A stretch of DNA of 64,000 bases from Acidobacteriota bacterium. GTDB taxonomy: Bacteria; Acidobacteriota; Blastocatellia; Pyrinomonadales; Pyrinomonadaceae. A program made the position numbers and the translations under genes. Of the stretch, positions 32,357 through 41,442 are shown piece by piece. Position 1 is the stretch's first letter; every line of letters starts with the position of its first letter. A model generated the notes under the pieces. That model did no database searches, had not been told where the DNA came from, and saw only the letters and a list, made by a program, of their open reading frames with translations. Where the stretch lies: the NCBI GenBank assembly GCA_016713675.1, contig JADJOS010000001.1:558001-622000 (forward strand). The letters are read 5' to 3'.

Positions 32357-33262
32357 CTACTTTTCTAAGTAGCCCGCATAGTAAGTGCTAAGGTATTCAT
32401 TAAGACAGACTTTCCAATCACGCATTATATTGCATTTACGTATATCAAGCTTCTTGTTAATAAGCCTCTCGCTCGGTGGACGAACGGAAAAGAATTCTTT
32501 TGCAAAATACTCCGAATTAACCGGTATGACTTTTATCTCGTCGTTCTTTCCGAGAATATTGATCAGCTCGATTGCGACCTCCAATCGACCGGTCGTGCCG
32601 CCGCAAACCATGTTGTAAAGGCCCCAATGCTCCTTTTCAAACAGGAATTTCACGTTCCTTGCGAAATCATGGGTGTACGTTGGCGTACCCATTTTATCGT
32701 TGACAACGAACAACTCCCTATTCCCATCTTTGAGCTGCTTCATCAATTTCTGTATGAACTTCTTATCCTTTTCCGGGCCCGCCCCCATCATCCACCCGGC
32801 CCGGCAAATTATATGTTTCGCTTTGTTCTCTTTTACAAAAAGCTCGCCCATATATTTGCTGCGAGCGTAGACCCCTAGCGGATTCGGTAAATCCCAATCG
32901 TCATAGGTGTCCTGATTTCCATCGAAAATACCTGCGGTGCTAATGTAAAGCAGAGGGATGTCGAGTTCATTACTGATGTGTACCGCATTCTCAACCGATA
33001 ACGTGTTGGTATCATATGTATCATCGGGATTGAGATCACAGTATTCAAGGCTTGTGAAGGCACCCAAATGAAACAAATAATCCGGATCAAACGCGTAAAC
33101 ATCCTTTTTATAAGCCTCAAAATCTCTAAAATCGAGATAGGATATCCAACTTTCATTTACATCGATGTCTGTAACCCTTAAGTCAAAATCATTCCCAAAG
33201 ATCTGATAAAACCCTTCGCCGAGCATTCCACCTCCGCCGGCAATATATATTTTCTTCTTCAT
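32357..33262 (-). CDS. NAD(P)-dependent sugar reductase, RmlD-like
   Basis: A 301-residue extended short-chain dehydrogenase. GGGGMLGEG gives the nucleotide-binding loop at about 9-17, and YARSKYMGELFV the YxxxK catalytic pair with the earlier Ser in YISTAGIFDG. It resembles dTDP-4-dehydrorhamnose reductase but is diverged in the C-terminus. Composition is more AT-rich than neighbours to the left (many AAA/GAA codons), suggesting transfer. The substrate is uncertain; the rmlA and rmlC-like genes of the same locus make a dTDP sugar likely. Confidence 0.78.
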   Translation of the reverse strand: MKKKIYIAGGGGMLGEGFYQIFGNDFDLRVTDIDVNESWISYLDFRDFEAYKKDVYAFDPDYLFHLGAFTSLEYCDLNPDDTYDTNTLSVENAVHISNELDIPLLYISTAGIFDGNQDTYDDWDLPNPLGVYARSKYMGELFVKENKAKHIICRAGWMMGAGPEKDKKFIQKLMKQLKDGNRELFVVNDKMGTPTYTHDFARNVKFLFEKEHWGLYNMVCGGTTGRLEVAIELINILGKNDEIKVIPVNSEYFAKEFFSVRPPSERLINKKLDIRKCNIMRDWKVCLNEYLSTYYAGYLEK

Positions 33263-33289
33263 TTTTTATTTTCAGGAACTAAATTATTA

Positions 33290-34180
33290 TTACTTTCGAG
33301 CATTCTTACGCAACCAAACTGTCAACTGCATTCCTGAGTTGGTAAATTCCATATACTTCCTGAAAAATGGCTGTAAGATCCTAGGAATGAAGAATATTGT
33401 GCAGACTTCATGCTGGCTTCTCTCGACAGTAAATACTAGTTTTTTTTCCCAGTTCTTCAAATGATTTTAAGCCAAACTCATACAAATGAAAAGGAGAATG
33501 CATTGGGCTGGTATTAGTTACAAAACTAGTACCTTTCAGTTTGTACACAAGATTTGTGATTCGTGAGATGAGGTGATTGGAGTAAGGAACCTCTATATGG
33601 ACGACCCCATTTGGCTTCAACCACCGCAGTGCGAGTTCAATGCTCTCGGCGGGGTGATATAAATGTTCGAGAACCGCACCAAACGTTATGAAATCAAAAC
33701 GTTCTTCATCGTATTCCATTTCCTCGATCATCCCGTATCGTAGCTTGGACCGATCCAATCCCATTTTGTCTATCGCCCGCGCATAAAATGGCTCCGACGG
33801 CTCAAAACCGTAGGTGTCAAATCCCGCCTTCTCGAGTGATATCATGCCTTTCCCCAACCCGGCACCTATATCCAACGCCGACATCCCCTCGGTAAACGGA
33901 AGCAATTGTTTTGCCGTAATTATCTGATCTGCAAAATATTCGGGCCCCATTGAAAATCATCAGAATGCCAATATTCCTCCGGCGGAATTCCATAGTGGTC
34001 GCTTATATCGAAAGGAACCGGCTGGGGCGATGTGAATATGAGCTCGCAACGCCTGCATTTGAAGATCGTAACGGAAATTCCAGGTTTGTTCTTCGAGTCG
34101 CGTCCCTGTGAACGATTCAACCGCTGCCCGAGATTTTTATGCAGATCAGGCCCGGATCCGCACATCTCGCAACTATTCAC
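33290..34180 (-). pseudogene. Zinc-finger SAM methyltransferase, two frameshifts
   Basis: One gene in three frames. Part 1 (33920-34180) has an N-terminal zinc site (CEMCGSG and CRRCEL). Part 2 (33408-33950) has LDIGAGLGKGMISLEKAGF, the SAM motif. Part 3, from 33440 down to a TAA at 33290-33292, reads KLVFTVERSQHEVCTIFFIP and ends TVWLRKNARK, which continues the fold. One missing G near 33941 and one extra or missing base in the eight-A run read from 33440-33447 restore a protein of about 296 residues. Either the gene is decayed or the sequence has homopolymer errors. The protein is a sugar or peptide methyltransferase of the NovO/zinc-methyltransferase kind by appearance. Confidence 0.75.
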
Positions 34181-34207
34181 GGCATCAAAAAATATCGGAG
34201 GCGATTT

Positions 34208-35322
34208 TTAGTTTCCATACCCACTCGTTTTCACAGTGCTCTCAAGCACTTCGAGATATTGTTCCTCTACCACGTGTTTCGAAAACTTTTCTAGGACGGT
34301 CTGTCGCGCATTGCCCGATTTGTCGTCGCAATTCCGGCGAATCGATCAACTCTGATAGGGCGAAAACCCATTCGTCAACTGTCTTTACCAAAATTCCGTT
34401 TTTACCATCTTCTATAAATTGCTGAACAGTGCTGATATCAGTTGCCACACAAGGCAAACCGAAAGCCATATACTGTATCGCCTTTAGGCCGCTCTTTCCC
34501 ATTACCCAGTCATCCATAGGAAGCGGATATACGCCAATATCTAGTTTCTGTAGGTCTTCGACCTCCCTTTCAGCGGACCACTGAATAACCTCCAGATCCA
34601 TTTCCGGAAAGTCGTATTCAAAATTCCCGATTACGATCAGTTTGAAATCGCGTTGCTTCTTAAGCTCAATAAACACCGGCCGCAGCAAGTCTAGGAAAGG
34701 GACGTGTACTGAATGTACCCGTCCAACCAATCGTAACCTTTTTTTCGTTCGAATATTGATTCGTGGGCACAAAGCGATCAGTATCAATCGATGATGAAAT
34801 GTATGTACACTGCTTCTGTTGATTTGTCTGCAAACATACTTCATTTAGGGCTGGTGAGCTTGTAATGACATGATCGGCCGATCTAACGAGGAATCTGGTC
34901 TTATCTGTGCCTCTCAATATCTGTGCAAGCCCTTTCGTTTTCGCATCGGCACCGAGAAAGCGGTTGTCTTCGAGATCGTAGACGAGCTTTTTGGAAAGGA
35001 ACCGAAAGCACCTTTCGAAAAGAGAAGTGCCGATCGGGCTAACATACATAAACACATAAACAAGGTCATATTTGCGCAAAACGAACATTGTCCCAATTCG
35101 TTTTATGTCACCGCGTAACGTACCGAGGATCTTACCAATCAGATATCCCTTTTTATGTGCGATCGACCACATCCCATCACTCATGAACGACGAGACCGTG
35201 ATCTCAAAACCCGATTCACGCCAAGCATCGAAGTATTGTTCATATTTCAATCGTTGGCCTGCAGCTACGTTTTGCGGATAAGGGCAGATCACCAATATCG
35301 TTCTTTTATTCTTCGATCGCAT
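34208..35322 (-). pseudogene. GT4-family glycosyltransferase, two frameshifts
   Basis: Part 1 (34666-35322) starts MRSKNKRTILVICPYPQNVA and holds the N-terminal GT-B domain to KKVTIGWTGTFST. Part 2, in another frame, continues PFLDLLRPVFIELKKQRDF with the C-terminal donor domain (GKSGLKAIQYMAFGLPCVAT). Part 3, in a third frame, reads NARQTVLEKFSKHVVEEQYL and ends at TAA 34208-34210. Single-base changes at about 34701-34706 and 34312-34316 restore one enzyme of about 370 residues. A gap of only 27 bp follows before the zinc methyltransferase. Confidence 0.8.
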
Positions 35323-35329
35323 CCTAAAT

Positions 35330-36157
35330 TTATTTACGGTAACCTACCGCCGTCCAAAACGACGTTGTACTGAATGTTATGTTTTGCAAACCACATTTTT
35401 CCATCAAAGCTTTCATTTCGGATTTGGTGTATCGTTGTTCAAGTCGCGTTCCAAATCGATCAAGCGAATCATTTCTCATGACATAAAAACTGTTATGACG
35501 GTATTGTGCGAGCGGAAACGATTCGACATTCAATCCGGCCTTTTCTAACAAAAATGCGGTTCTCGCTAGTGGCAAATATAAAAAGAGAGCTAGGATCTGA
35601 CTAAATACATATCTAAGTCCGTGCGGAAGACGGGAAACAACACGCCGGATCATTTCACTCAACTTCCAAATCCAGCGAAACCAGAACGGTCGATTATCAA
35701 ATGCGTAATAGAGATAGACCAAAAATGGCGAACCTTTCTTTAGTTTGCTGACGCATTTTCGCAGTCCGTTTTCAGTATCAGGAATATGATGTAGAACCCC
35801 CAACGAGTATCCAAAATCAAAATGTTCGTCTGGAAACGGGATCTCATCTACACCTGCCACGTGAAATTCGCAATTTGTCTGCCCCTGTAAGCTCCGTTTA
35901 GCAACTTCGACGGCCCGCCAGATCGGATCCATCAACACCAGCCGCCCGACTCGTCGCACTGCAAATTTTGCCCAACGTCCGCTGCCGCATCCCAGATCGA
36001 AGCCAATCGCATCGGCCGTCAGCTTTTCCCATGGAAAAATGTTGAAATAATTTTCAAACATCGATTCAAGTTCGTTGACGGATAAAGCGGACTGGTCAAA
36101 CCTTGACCATTCGTCGCCAAACCCCTCGACCACCTCGACTATCTTATTTTCTGGCAT
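35330..36157 (-). CDS. SAM-dependent methyltransferase
   Basis: A 275-residue class I methyltransferase with GFDLGCGSGRWAKFAV (motif I), VLMDPIWRAVEVAKR and DFGYSLGVLHHIPDTENGLR (motif IV, with a His-His pair). The C-terminal half contains hydrophobic stretches (YVFSQILALFLYLPLA) that may bind a lipid or lie against the membrane. It overlaps the upstream GT4 gene by 14 bp. It is intact, unlike the next two genes in the operon. Confidence 0.85.
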   Translation of the reverse strand: MPENKIVEVVEGFGDEWSRFDQSALSVNELESMFENYFNIFPWEKLTADAIGFDLGCGSGRWAKFAVRRVGRLVLMDPIWRAVEVAKRSLQGQTNCEFHVAGVDEIPFPDEHFDFGYSLGVLHHIPDTENGLRKCVSKLKKGSPFLVYLYYAFDNRPFWFRWIWKLSEMIRRVVSRLPHGLRYVFSQILALFLYLPLARTAFLLEKAGLNVESFPLAQYRHNSFYVMRNDSLDRFGTRLEQRYTKSEMKALMEKCGLQNITFSTTSFWTAVGYRK

Positions 36158-37421
36158 TTTCCACTCCCAATAATCGTCGATAAACTCGCCGATATCTCTC
36201 TCCAGCTACCGAAGCTAAGTCAAATCTTTTTCTCGCCACACTTTTGCAATGTGCAGCCAAACCGCTATCCAGCATCAATGCATCTATTTGCGCAACGGCA
36301 TCTAAATAATCTGCCTCGCTGAATCCATTTAATATCGTCCCGACTCTTTCACCGGTGATGAGTTCGTCCAGATCGCCAACCCCGCCATTCGAGATTATCG
36401 GCAATCCGGCAGCCAGGTATTCTGCGATCTTTGTCGGGGAGGACGATTGTTTAGAGTAGCATGCCTTGATGAATGAGATCGCCAGATCGGCCGCCGCCAA
36501 ATAACCGGCGATCTCGCCGGGAGCGACACTCGCTACAATGAGGTCGTCGTCGGCAAAACCCCGTTTTTTCAGGTTTTCTGCTATTTTTTCGGGTTCCCGC
36601 TGAGTCAATATCATTGCAAACACCGTCGGGTCGGCTTTGTGGGCGGCCTGAAAGAACTCAAGCATCTCATCGGTCATATACCAGCCGCCAAATGAGCCAA
36701 CATAGGCTATGACTCGCCGGTCGCCGATGCCCAATCGCTCACGCATTTCAGTTCGACGTCCTTCGTCCGCAGAGCCGATCCGGTCAATGTCCACACAGCA
36801 CGGTATGACCTCGACTGGCCGCCCCTGTGCCTCCCAGCCGCCTTCCAAGCTTTCTGGGAACAATATCTCTCTCGCCTTTTCGGTTAATACCACAAACCCA
36901 TCGGAAACTCTTAAAAGCCACTTTTCGACGCGCTTAGCAGAACGAAATATCAATCCATTTTCGGCCCACCGGCCAGCATCCGTATATTCCTCCGGGAAAA
37001 ACCCGCGAATGTCAAATAGTAGTTTCGGCTTCTGCCGAGAACATTTACGAGCGATCGCTGCCATCAAAACTGGAATATGAACTCGTCCGTGAAGCACATC
37101 GATATGCTTCTTTCTGAGCCTGTTCCAAACAAACACCGATCCGCACAGAATATCGTATGCGGTCGCCAGAACACTCAATCGTTTGTGATACGTGAGCCAA
37201 TCCCAGGAAATACCTTCCGCTGCCAGTTCTTGACGAATCGCCTCTAATTCCCTTTTACGCTCTTTCCGGTTCACAGCCTTTCCAACCTTTCGGGCCGGTT
37301 CGAAAGTTAAAAGGCTAACCTCGATGCCGTCCTTCTGGATCTCACGCAGATACGGCAGCACTTGCGTCTGAACGAGCGGCTCCTGTACCCCAAAGTAGCA
37401 AATGTACAAATTCGTTGCCAT
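36144..37421 (-). CDS. GT4-family glycosyltransferase
   Basis: A 425-residue GT-B enzyme starting MATNLYICYFGVQEPLVQTQ. It carries a C-terminal YVGSFGGWYMTDEMLEF segment and the donor-domain stretch AISFIKACYSKQSSSPTKIAEYLAAGLPII. I start at the ATG at 37421 (AAGGA four bases upstream) rather than at 37484, because the extra residues are not family-like. It is the first clearly intact gene of the operon after the repeat tract at 37.7-38.0 kb. The sugar is unknown. Confidence 0.85.
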   Translation of the reverse strand: MATNLYICYFGVQEPLVQTQVLPYLREIQKDGIEVSLLTFEPARKVGKAVNRKERKRELEAIRQELAAEGISWDWLTYHKRLSVLATAYDILCGSVFVWNRLRKKHIDVLHGRVHIPVLMAAIARKCSRQKPKLLFDIRGFFPEEYTDAGRWAENGLIFRSAKRVEKWLLRVSDGFVVLTEKAREILFPESLEGGWEAQGRPVEVIPCCVDIDRIGSADEGRRTEMRERLGIGDRRVIAYVGSFGGWYMTDEMLEFFQAAHKADPTVFAMILTQREPEKIAENLKKRGFADDDLIVASVAPGEIAGYLAAADLAISFIKACYSKQSSSPTKIAEYLAAGLPIISNGGVGDLDELITGERVGTILNGFSEADYLDAVAQIDALMLDSGLAAHCKSVARKRFDLASVAGERYRRVYRRLLGVENARK

Positions 37422-37614
37422 TAGTCCTTGCTCATTTGGCTTATTGGTAATTGAATCGAGTATCGCAAATGCGACGGCCGGCACTTGGAACTCGTTGGGG
37501 CGGAAACAGAAGATCTTAAAAATGGGGTGCGATTGAGATACATACCGGTCAACGTTTTATCCTAACCTACTTTCATTCACTCTCTCGAATATCGATATCT
37601 GGCGAGATAGCCCA

Positions 37615-38023
37615 TCAAAAGGCATCCATCTGTATACATATTCGGTTCAATACTGTCCAATTACCACGTAATAGGAGTCGATTAACTTGAAGGTTGCAGT
37701 GTTCTGCAGAAAAATCATTTTTCCTTGAAGAAAAATGATTTTTCATTGCAATTTTCTTTTGAATTTGCGCATATTGAGATCTTTTCTGCGCAATTTTGTT
37801 CCTACATTGAGTACTTTGTTCATTTTTCTGCGCAGTTTGCCGTGGAATTAGCTAACACAATGATTATTCTGCGCAATTTTATCGTTACAATGTGCAATAA
37901 GATCAATTTTCTGCGCAATTTGCCTTGAAACTTTGCAACTAAATCATTTTTCTCCGCAACTTTTTCTTTCAATTGCGCAGCGAGAGGATAAAACTGCCAA
38001 GAAAACTCGTCACCAAAACGCAT
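37615..38023 (-). pseudogene. Coiled-coil gene remnant with 14-residue repeats, frame-broken
   Basis: From the ATG at 38023 (GAGGA upstream) the frame reads MRFGDEFSWQFYPLAAQLKE, then KVAEKNDLVAKFQGK. After that the words IAQKIDLIAHCNDK, IAQNNHCV, LANSTANCAEK, NEQSTQCRNK and IAQKRSQYAQIQKK follow in shifting frames, and QVNRLLLRGNW leads to a stop at 37615. The DNA period is 42, 41, 42, 41 bp; 42 bp equals two heptads, so each 41 looks like a one-base loss. Joined up, it is a coiled-coil protein of about 135 residues. The alternative is a non-coding repeat tract whose period happens to fit. Confidence 0.45.
37702..37990. repeat. Tandem array of 40-42 bp units
   Basis: Seven units start at 37702, 37742, 37784, 37826, 37867, 37909 and 37950. 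The middle ones begin TTCTGCGCAATTTT and end in AATCATTT-like words, while the centres vary. The spacing equals four turns of the DNA helix. It fills the gap between the aminotransferase gene (ending 38037) and the GT4 gene. It is too degenerate, and its units too short, for a CRISPR array. Confidence 0.8.
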
Positions 38024-38036
38024 ATCATCCAGATCC

Positions 38037-39185
38037 TCACCTCGCGGATCGCGTTTTGCCGACGAAGAACTCTTGGACGCCGGCGATGATTTGGTCTTGG
38101 GTATCGCGGTCCATTTCGGTGTGGATGGGCAGCGACAGGACCTGTTCACATAGGCGTTCGGTGGCCGGGAGCGTGAAATTCGGGTCGGCGGTCTCCTTAA
38201 ATGCCTCTTGTTTATAGAGGGGCACGGGGTAATAGATCATCGACGGAATGTCGCGTGCTGCGAGAAACGCGTTCAGTTCGTCGCGGCGGCCGTCGGCGAT
38301 CCGGAGCGTGTATTGGTGAAATACGTGCGTCGAACGCGGTTCCCTGGCCGGTGTCTTGACGCCGTCGATGTCCGCAAACGCAGCGTCGTAGCGTTCGGCG
38401 ACCGCTCGTCTTGCATCGCAGTATTCGTCGAGATGCGGCAGTTTTACATTCAAAACAGCTGCCTGGATCGAATCGAGGCGTGAATTCACGCCGACTCGGT
38501 CGTGATAATAACGCCGTGTCTGGCCATGGTTCGCGACGATGCGCATTTTCTCGGCGAGGTCGCCGTCGTTCGTAAATATCGCTCCGCCGTCGCCGTAGCA
38601 GCCGAGGTTTTTCGACGGAAAGAACGACGTGCAGCCGATATCACCGACAGTTCCGGTCTTTGCCCGGCGGCCGTCGGCGAAGATATAGTCAGCTCCGATC
38701 GCCTGAGCGTTGTCCTCGATCACCGGAATTCCGTGTTTCGCCGCGACCGCCATTATCGGCTCCATATCACAGCTTTGCCCGAACATATGCACCGGCACGA
38801 TCGCCTTGGTCCTCGGCGTGATTCCGGCTTCGACCGCTTCGGCGGTGACGTTGAATGTGCCTTCGTCGACATCGACCATCACCGGCGTCAGCCTTAGCAA
38901 CGCGATCACCTCGGCCGTCGCGATGAACGTAAACGCCGGCACGATCACCTCATCGCCCGGTTCCAGCCCGAGCGCCATCATCGCTATCTGCAATGCGTCG
39001 GTGCCGTTAGCACACGGAATGACGTGCTCGATGCCCAGATATGCCTCGAGATTCTTCTGGAGATCCGCGACCTGCGGCCCGTTGATGAACTGCGTCGAAC
39101 TCACGGTCCCGAGCACCGCCGCGTCTATCTCGTCCTTGATCTTTTCATATTGACCCTTGAGGTCAACCATTACGATCGGTTTCAT
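38037..39185 (-). CDS. DegT/DnrJ-type sugar aminotransferase (WbpE-like)
   Basis: A 382-residue PLP enzyme with NGTDALQIAMMALGLEPGDE, the EDNAQAIGADYIF pocket and the Schiff-base Lys in TSFFPSKNLGCYGDGGA. It resembles the WbpE/WlbC group that aminates C3 of UDP-GlcNAc-3-ulosonate, although the WbpB and WbpD partner genes are not in the window. It is the first gene of the minus-strand polysaccharide locus. GC content is higher than in the following genes, and codon use is that of the host core. Confidence 0.85.
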   Translation of the reverse strand: MKPIVMVDLKGQYEKIKDEIDAAVLGTVSSTQFINGPQVADLQKNLEAYLGIEHVIPCANGTDALQIAMMALGLEPGDEVIVPAFTFIATAEVIALLRLTPVMVDVDEGTFNVTAEAVEAGITPRTKAIVPVHMFGQSCDMEPIMAVAAKHGIPVIEDNAQAIGADYIFADGRRAKTGTVGDIGCTSFFPSKNLGCYGDGGAIFTNDGDLAEKMRIVANHGQTRRYYHDRVGVNSRLDSIQAAVLNVKLPHLDEYCDARRAVAERYDAAFADIDGVKTPAREPRSTHVFHQYTLRIADGRRDELNAFLAARDIPSMIYYPVPLYKQEAFKETADPNFTLPATERLCEQVLSLPIHTEMDRDTQDQIIAGVQEFFVGKTRSAR

Positions 39186-39256
39186 AATTTCCTTGTCGTT
39201 GGTCCGCCGGTCCCGTGTTAGATTTTTCGGCCCGTGGCGAAAAGATCTTTGGGCTT

Positions 39257-39285
39257 TCTTCGAACAAACTGCGTCTTAATATAAT
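39257..39285 (+). promoter_or_regulatory. Possible promoter of the hydrolase gene
   Basis: A TATAAT box (39280-39285) lies 21 bp before the hydrolase ATG with only a weak -35. Just upstream is TTCGAACAAAC-TGCGTC, a word that recurs at 41346 and, in altered form, at 42946 and 43600. Confidence 0.35.
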
Positions 39286-39306
39286 AATAGTCTAGAGCCC
39301 CAAATT

Positions 39307-40131
39307 ATGAGAGCCAAATTTCTTTTTTTATATGCAACGCTTTTCAGCATCTTGCTGTTGAGCATTTCTCATAATGCACAAGAGGTTCGGCGAATTACGT
39401 ACAACAACGTAAGCATGGACGTTGTCATTGATAAGCCCGCCAACTACTTCGTCGATGTGCTAATTGCATATCCCGGAACGGTCGTATCTGACGCCAACAT
39501 TCTTGAAGCGGCGAGGTTTATCCTGCAAAGAACGAAGGAAATCACAAATCGAACAGACATGATGATCGTCAGTGTGGCTTATCCTCAAGAGGGCCGGCTG
39601 ATGGGCGATAATGTTCGCGAGGCAGAGGCGGCGTTGCTCTGGGTCAAGGAAAAAAGCAGAAAGGACCTGAAAAGAAAGGTAAGAAAGATCTTCCTGATCG
39701 GCCATTCTCAGGGCGGATATATCGTCACCAGACTGAACACGATGCATGCCACCGACGGCGTGATCGCAAATGCCCCGGGACCTTTGAATCTGGTCTACCG
39801 CTGCGGGCTCGAAGAAACCGGTCAGGCCCCGCAAAGCGCCGTTTGCAATCTGCTGAGACAGACCTACGGAACAACAACGGCAAACCCCGCAGCTTATATG
39901 GCACGATCGCTGCTGAACTTTACCGAGGGCCACCGATCTGACATCTTTTTCGTGCAGGGCTTGCAAGATTCGCCGATACAGCTTTTCTCATGGCCGACAT
40001 TCAAGCAGCAAATGACCAACTGCACCACATGCCAAAACCGCCAATTCATCGAGATCCCCGGCGGCGGCCACACATCGCTATTCGACAGCCCCGAGGCGAT
40101 CGCCGCTTACAACGCGTTCATAAACCGCTGA
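39307..40131 (+). CDS. Secreted alpha/beta hydrolase
   Basis: A 274-residue exported hydrolase with a signal peptide (about 1-24, LFLYATLFSILLLSISHNA). The nucleophile elbow GHSQGG is at about 136-141 and the catalytic His sits near the end in PGGGHTSLFDSPEA. A pair of cysteines (NCTTCQNRQF) may form a disulfide. It is likely a periplasmic esterase or depolymerase; the substrate is not known. A terminator follows. The last 84 bp of the gene and its flank occur again at 43955-44036, next to the beta-lactamase gene. Confidence 0.8.
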   Translation: MRAKFLFLYATLFSILLLSISHNAQEVRRITYNNVSMDVVIDKPANYFVDVLIAYPGTVVSDANILEAARFILQRTKEITNRTDMMIVSVAYPQEGRLMGDNVREAEAALLWVKEKSRKDLKRKVRKIFLIGHSQGGYIVTRLNTMHATDGVIANAPGPLNLVYRCGLEETGQAPQSAVCNLLRQTYGTTTANPAAYMARSLLNFTEGHRSDIFFVQGLQDSPIQLFSWPTFKQQMTNCTTCQNRQFIEIPGGGHTSLFDSPEAIAAYNAFINR

Positions 40132-40152
40132 TCGGGCTATTCCGGACAAAAA

Positions 40153-40180
40153 AGAGGCCCTTATTTCTATAAGAGCCTCT
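40153..40180 (+). terminator. Terminator after the hydrolase
   Basis: AGAGGC and GCCTCT arms with a CTTAT/ATAAG inner stem. A tract of A bases lies before it, so it may serve the minus strand as well. Confidence 0.65.
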
Positions 40181-40231
40181 CTGAGACGCTTTACGATCTC
40201 AGATCCAAGTTTTCAGGTTCACACTAACCAT

Positions 40232-40768
40232 TTAGGAACAGGACGTAACCGGGTCACCGCAGAAGTTTGAAGCCTTGATCCAGCCGACCTTCGTTTTGTA
40301 TTTGACCTTTACCCAACCGCAGGTTAGATCGGTGATCAACACCTGGGTTTCAACGGCGAGCGTCCCGATCTTTCTCTTTGACCTGGCCGCTGCGTAAAGA
40401 TCGGCGGGCTTGTTGTTTCGTCCGCTTGATCCCTTGATCTTGACCGCGATATTGGCCGAAACCCAACCGATGCCGTCAAACGATGAACCCCCATCTCGAA
40501 GGGCGCTGGCAATTTTCACCCAGCCGTTTGAAAATCCCTTTATTACAACCACAATAAACCCGGAATCTGCATCATTAGGGACCGTTTTTACTGTCGCTAA
40601 GATCTTACCTTTAGCATTTGGCTGATCTCGGATGTCCAGAGATCTTGGGGCTTTACCAGCTACGTAAGCATTGATAAATGCATCATCGCCACAACCGTCT
40701 TGCGCAAACAAATTAAGAGTTCCGCAAAAAGTTATCAACAAACCGCAGATCAAAGTTTTTACAATCAT
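40232..40768 (-). CDS. Secreted SH3-domain protein
   Basis: A 178-residue exported protein with a signal peptide (MIVKTLICGLLITFCGTLNL) and two bacterial SH3-like repeats (IRDQPNAKGKILATVKTVPN ... GWVKIASAL and AARSKRKIGTLAVETQVL ... GWVKVKYKTKVGWIKASNF). Four cysteines are near the ends. The start at 40768 has AGGAG six bases before it; an upstream ATG has none. Such domains bind cell-wall peptides. It is the last gene of a set of small secreted proteins on the minus strand. Confidence 0.75.
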   Translation of the reverse strand: MIVKTLICGLLITFCGTLNLFAQDGCGDDAFINAYVAGKAPRSLDIRDQPNAKGKILATVKTVPNDADSGFIVVVIKGFSNGWVKIASALRDGGSSFDGIGWVSANIAVKIKGSSGRNNKPADLYAAARSKRKIGTLAVETQVLITDLTCGWVKVKYKTKVGWIKASNFCGDPVTSCS

Positions 40769-40808
40769 TTTTTCTCCTGTTGCCGTATTTTTGTCCATCT
40801 AAGGTAGA

Positions 40809-41303
40809 TCATTTTGCCATTGTGTCCGGGGAATACCCCTCCAAATAATGTTTAAGAGCCAATGCCCTTTTCATGACCACTCCCTTGCGTGCATGAGCAT
40901 TGAAAGAAATGTTCATCGTACCTTTCTCAAAAGAGTACATACTATCTATTAGCTTAAACTCGGCATTGCGATATAGGATCCAGCTTCGTTGGGATGAGAT
41001 CAAGACGCTGCGTTCCTTTAAGGTCAATCTCCCCTGCAGTTCTTTATAAACCTTGTTTAGTTCCTTATCCCACAACTGTTCAGCTCTCGTGGCACAACGC
41101 GCTCCCCACCCTGCGGTGTCGTCTTTCTCAACACAAACGTCCAGAGCTGTTTCAAGACATGGTTTTTCTTCGTCGTTGGCCGCAGTTTTTGCTTGGCAAG
41201 CTTTCAAAGCATTGTCTAAAACAGCAGCCTCGTCGGATTGAGCCATGGCATAGCTGCCAAAAACAAGCATCAACGATGCGATTACCAATATATTTTTGAT
41301 CAT
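40809..41303 (-). CDS. LprI-like secreted protein (DUF1311)
   Basis: A 164-residue exported protein: signal peptide about 1-21 (KNILVIASLMLVFGSYAMA) and the DUF1311/LprI fold with Cys pairs (ACQAKT, CLETALDVC, RCATR) and the conserved LWDKELNKVYKELQGRLTLK, then SQRSWILYRN. Family members in other bacteria inhibit lysozymes. A GGAG site precedes the ATG. Its gap to the SH3 gene is 40 bp. Confidence 0.8.
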   Translation of the reverse strand: MIKNILVIASLMLVFGSYAMAQSDEAAVLDNALKACQAKTAANDEEKPCLETALDVCVEKDDTAGWGARCATRAEQLWDKELNKVYKELQGRLTLKERSVLISSQRSWILYRNAEFKLIDSMYSFEKGTMNISFNAHARKGVVMKRALALKHYLEGYSPDTMAK

Positions 41304-41442
41304 CTGATTTTTCTCCGTATTCTGAATCTAGGTTTTATCCTCATTTTCGAACAAACGCTGCGTCACTTTGCTCGTGGTGCGAGCTAAAGGTTTGGAGGCC
41401 CTTAGGACAGATCTGCTCCACTTATTTACAAAGCACGAAGCT

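Noticed and set aside
37725..37928. 67-residue plus-strand frame in the 42 bp array
   Set aside because: It only translates the repeats on the strand opposite to the heptad reading, and lacks a ribosome site.
37702..37990. CRISPR-like appearance of the 42 bp array
   Set aside because: The repeated part is short and degenerate, spacer-like parts are related to each other, there is no cas gene, and the tract decodes as a heptad-type coiled coil.
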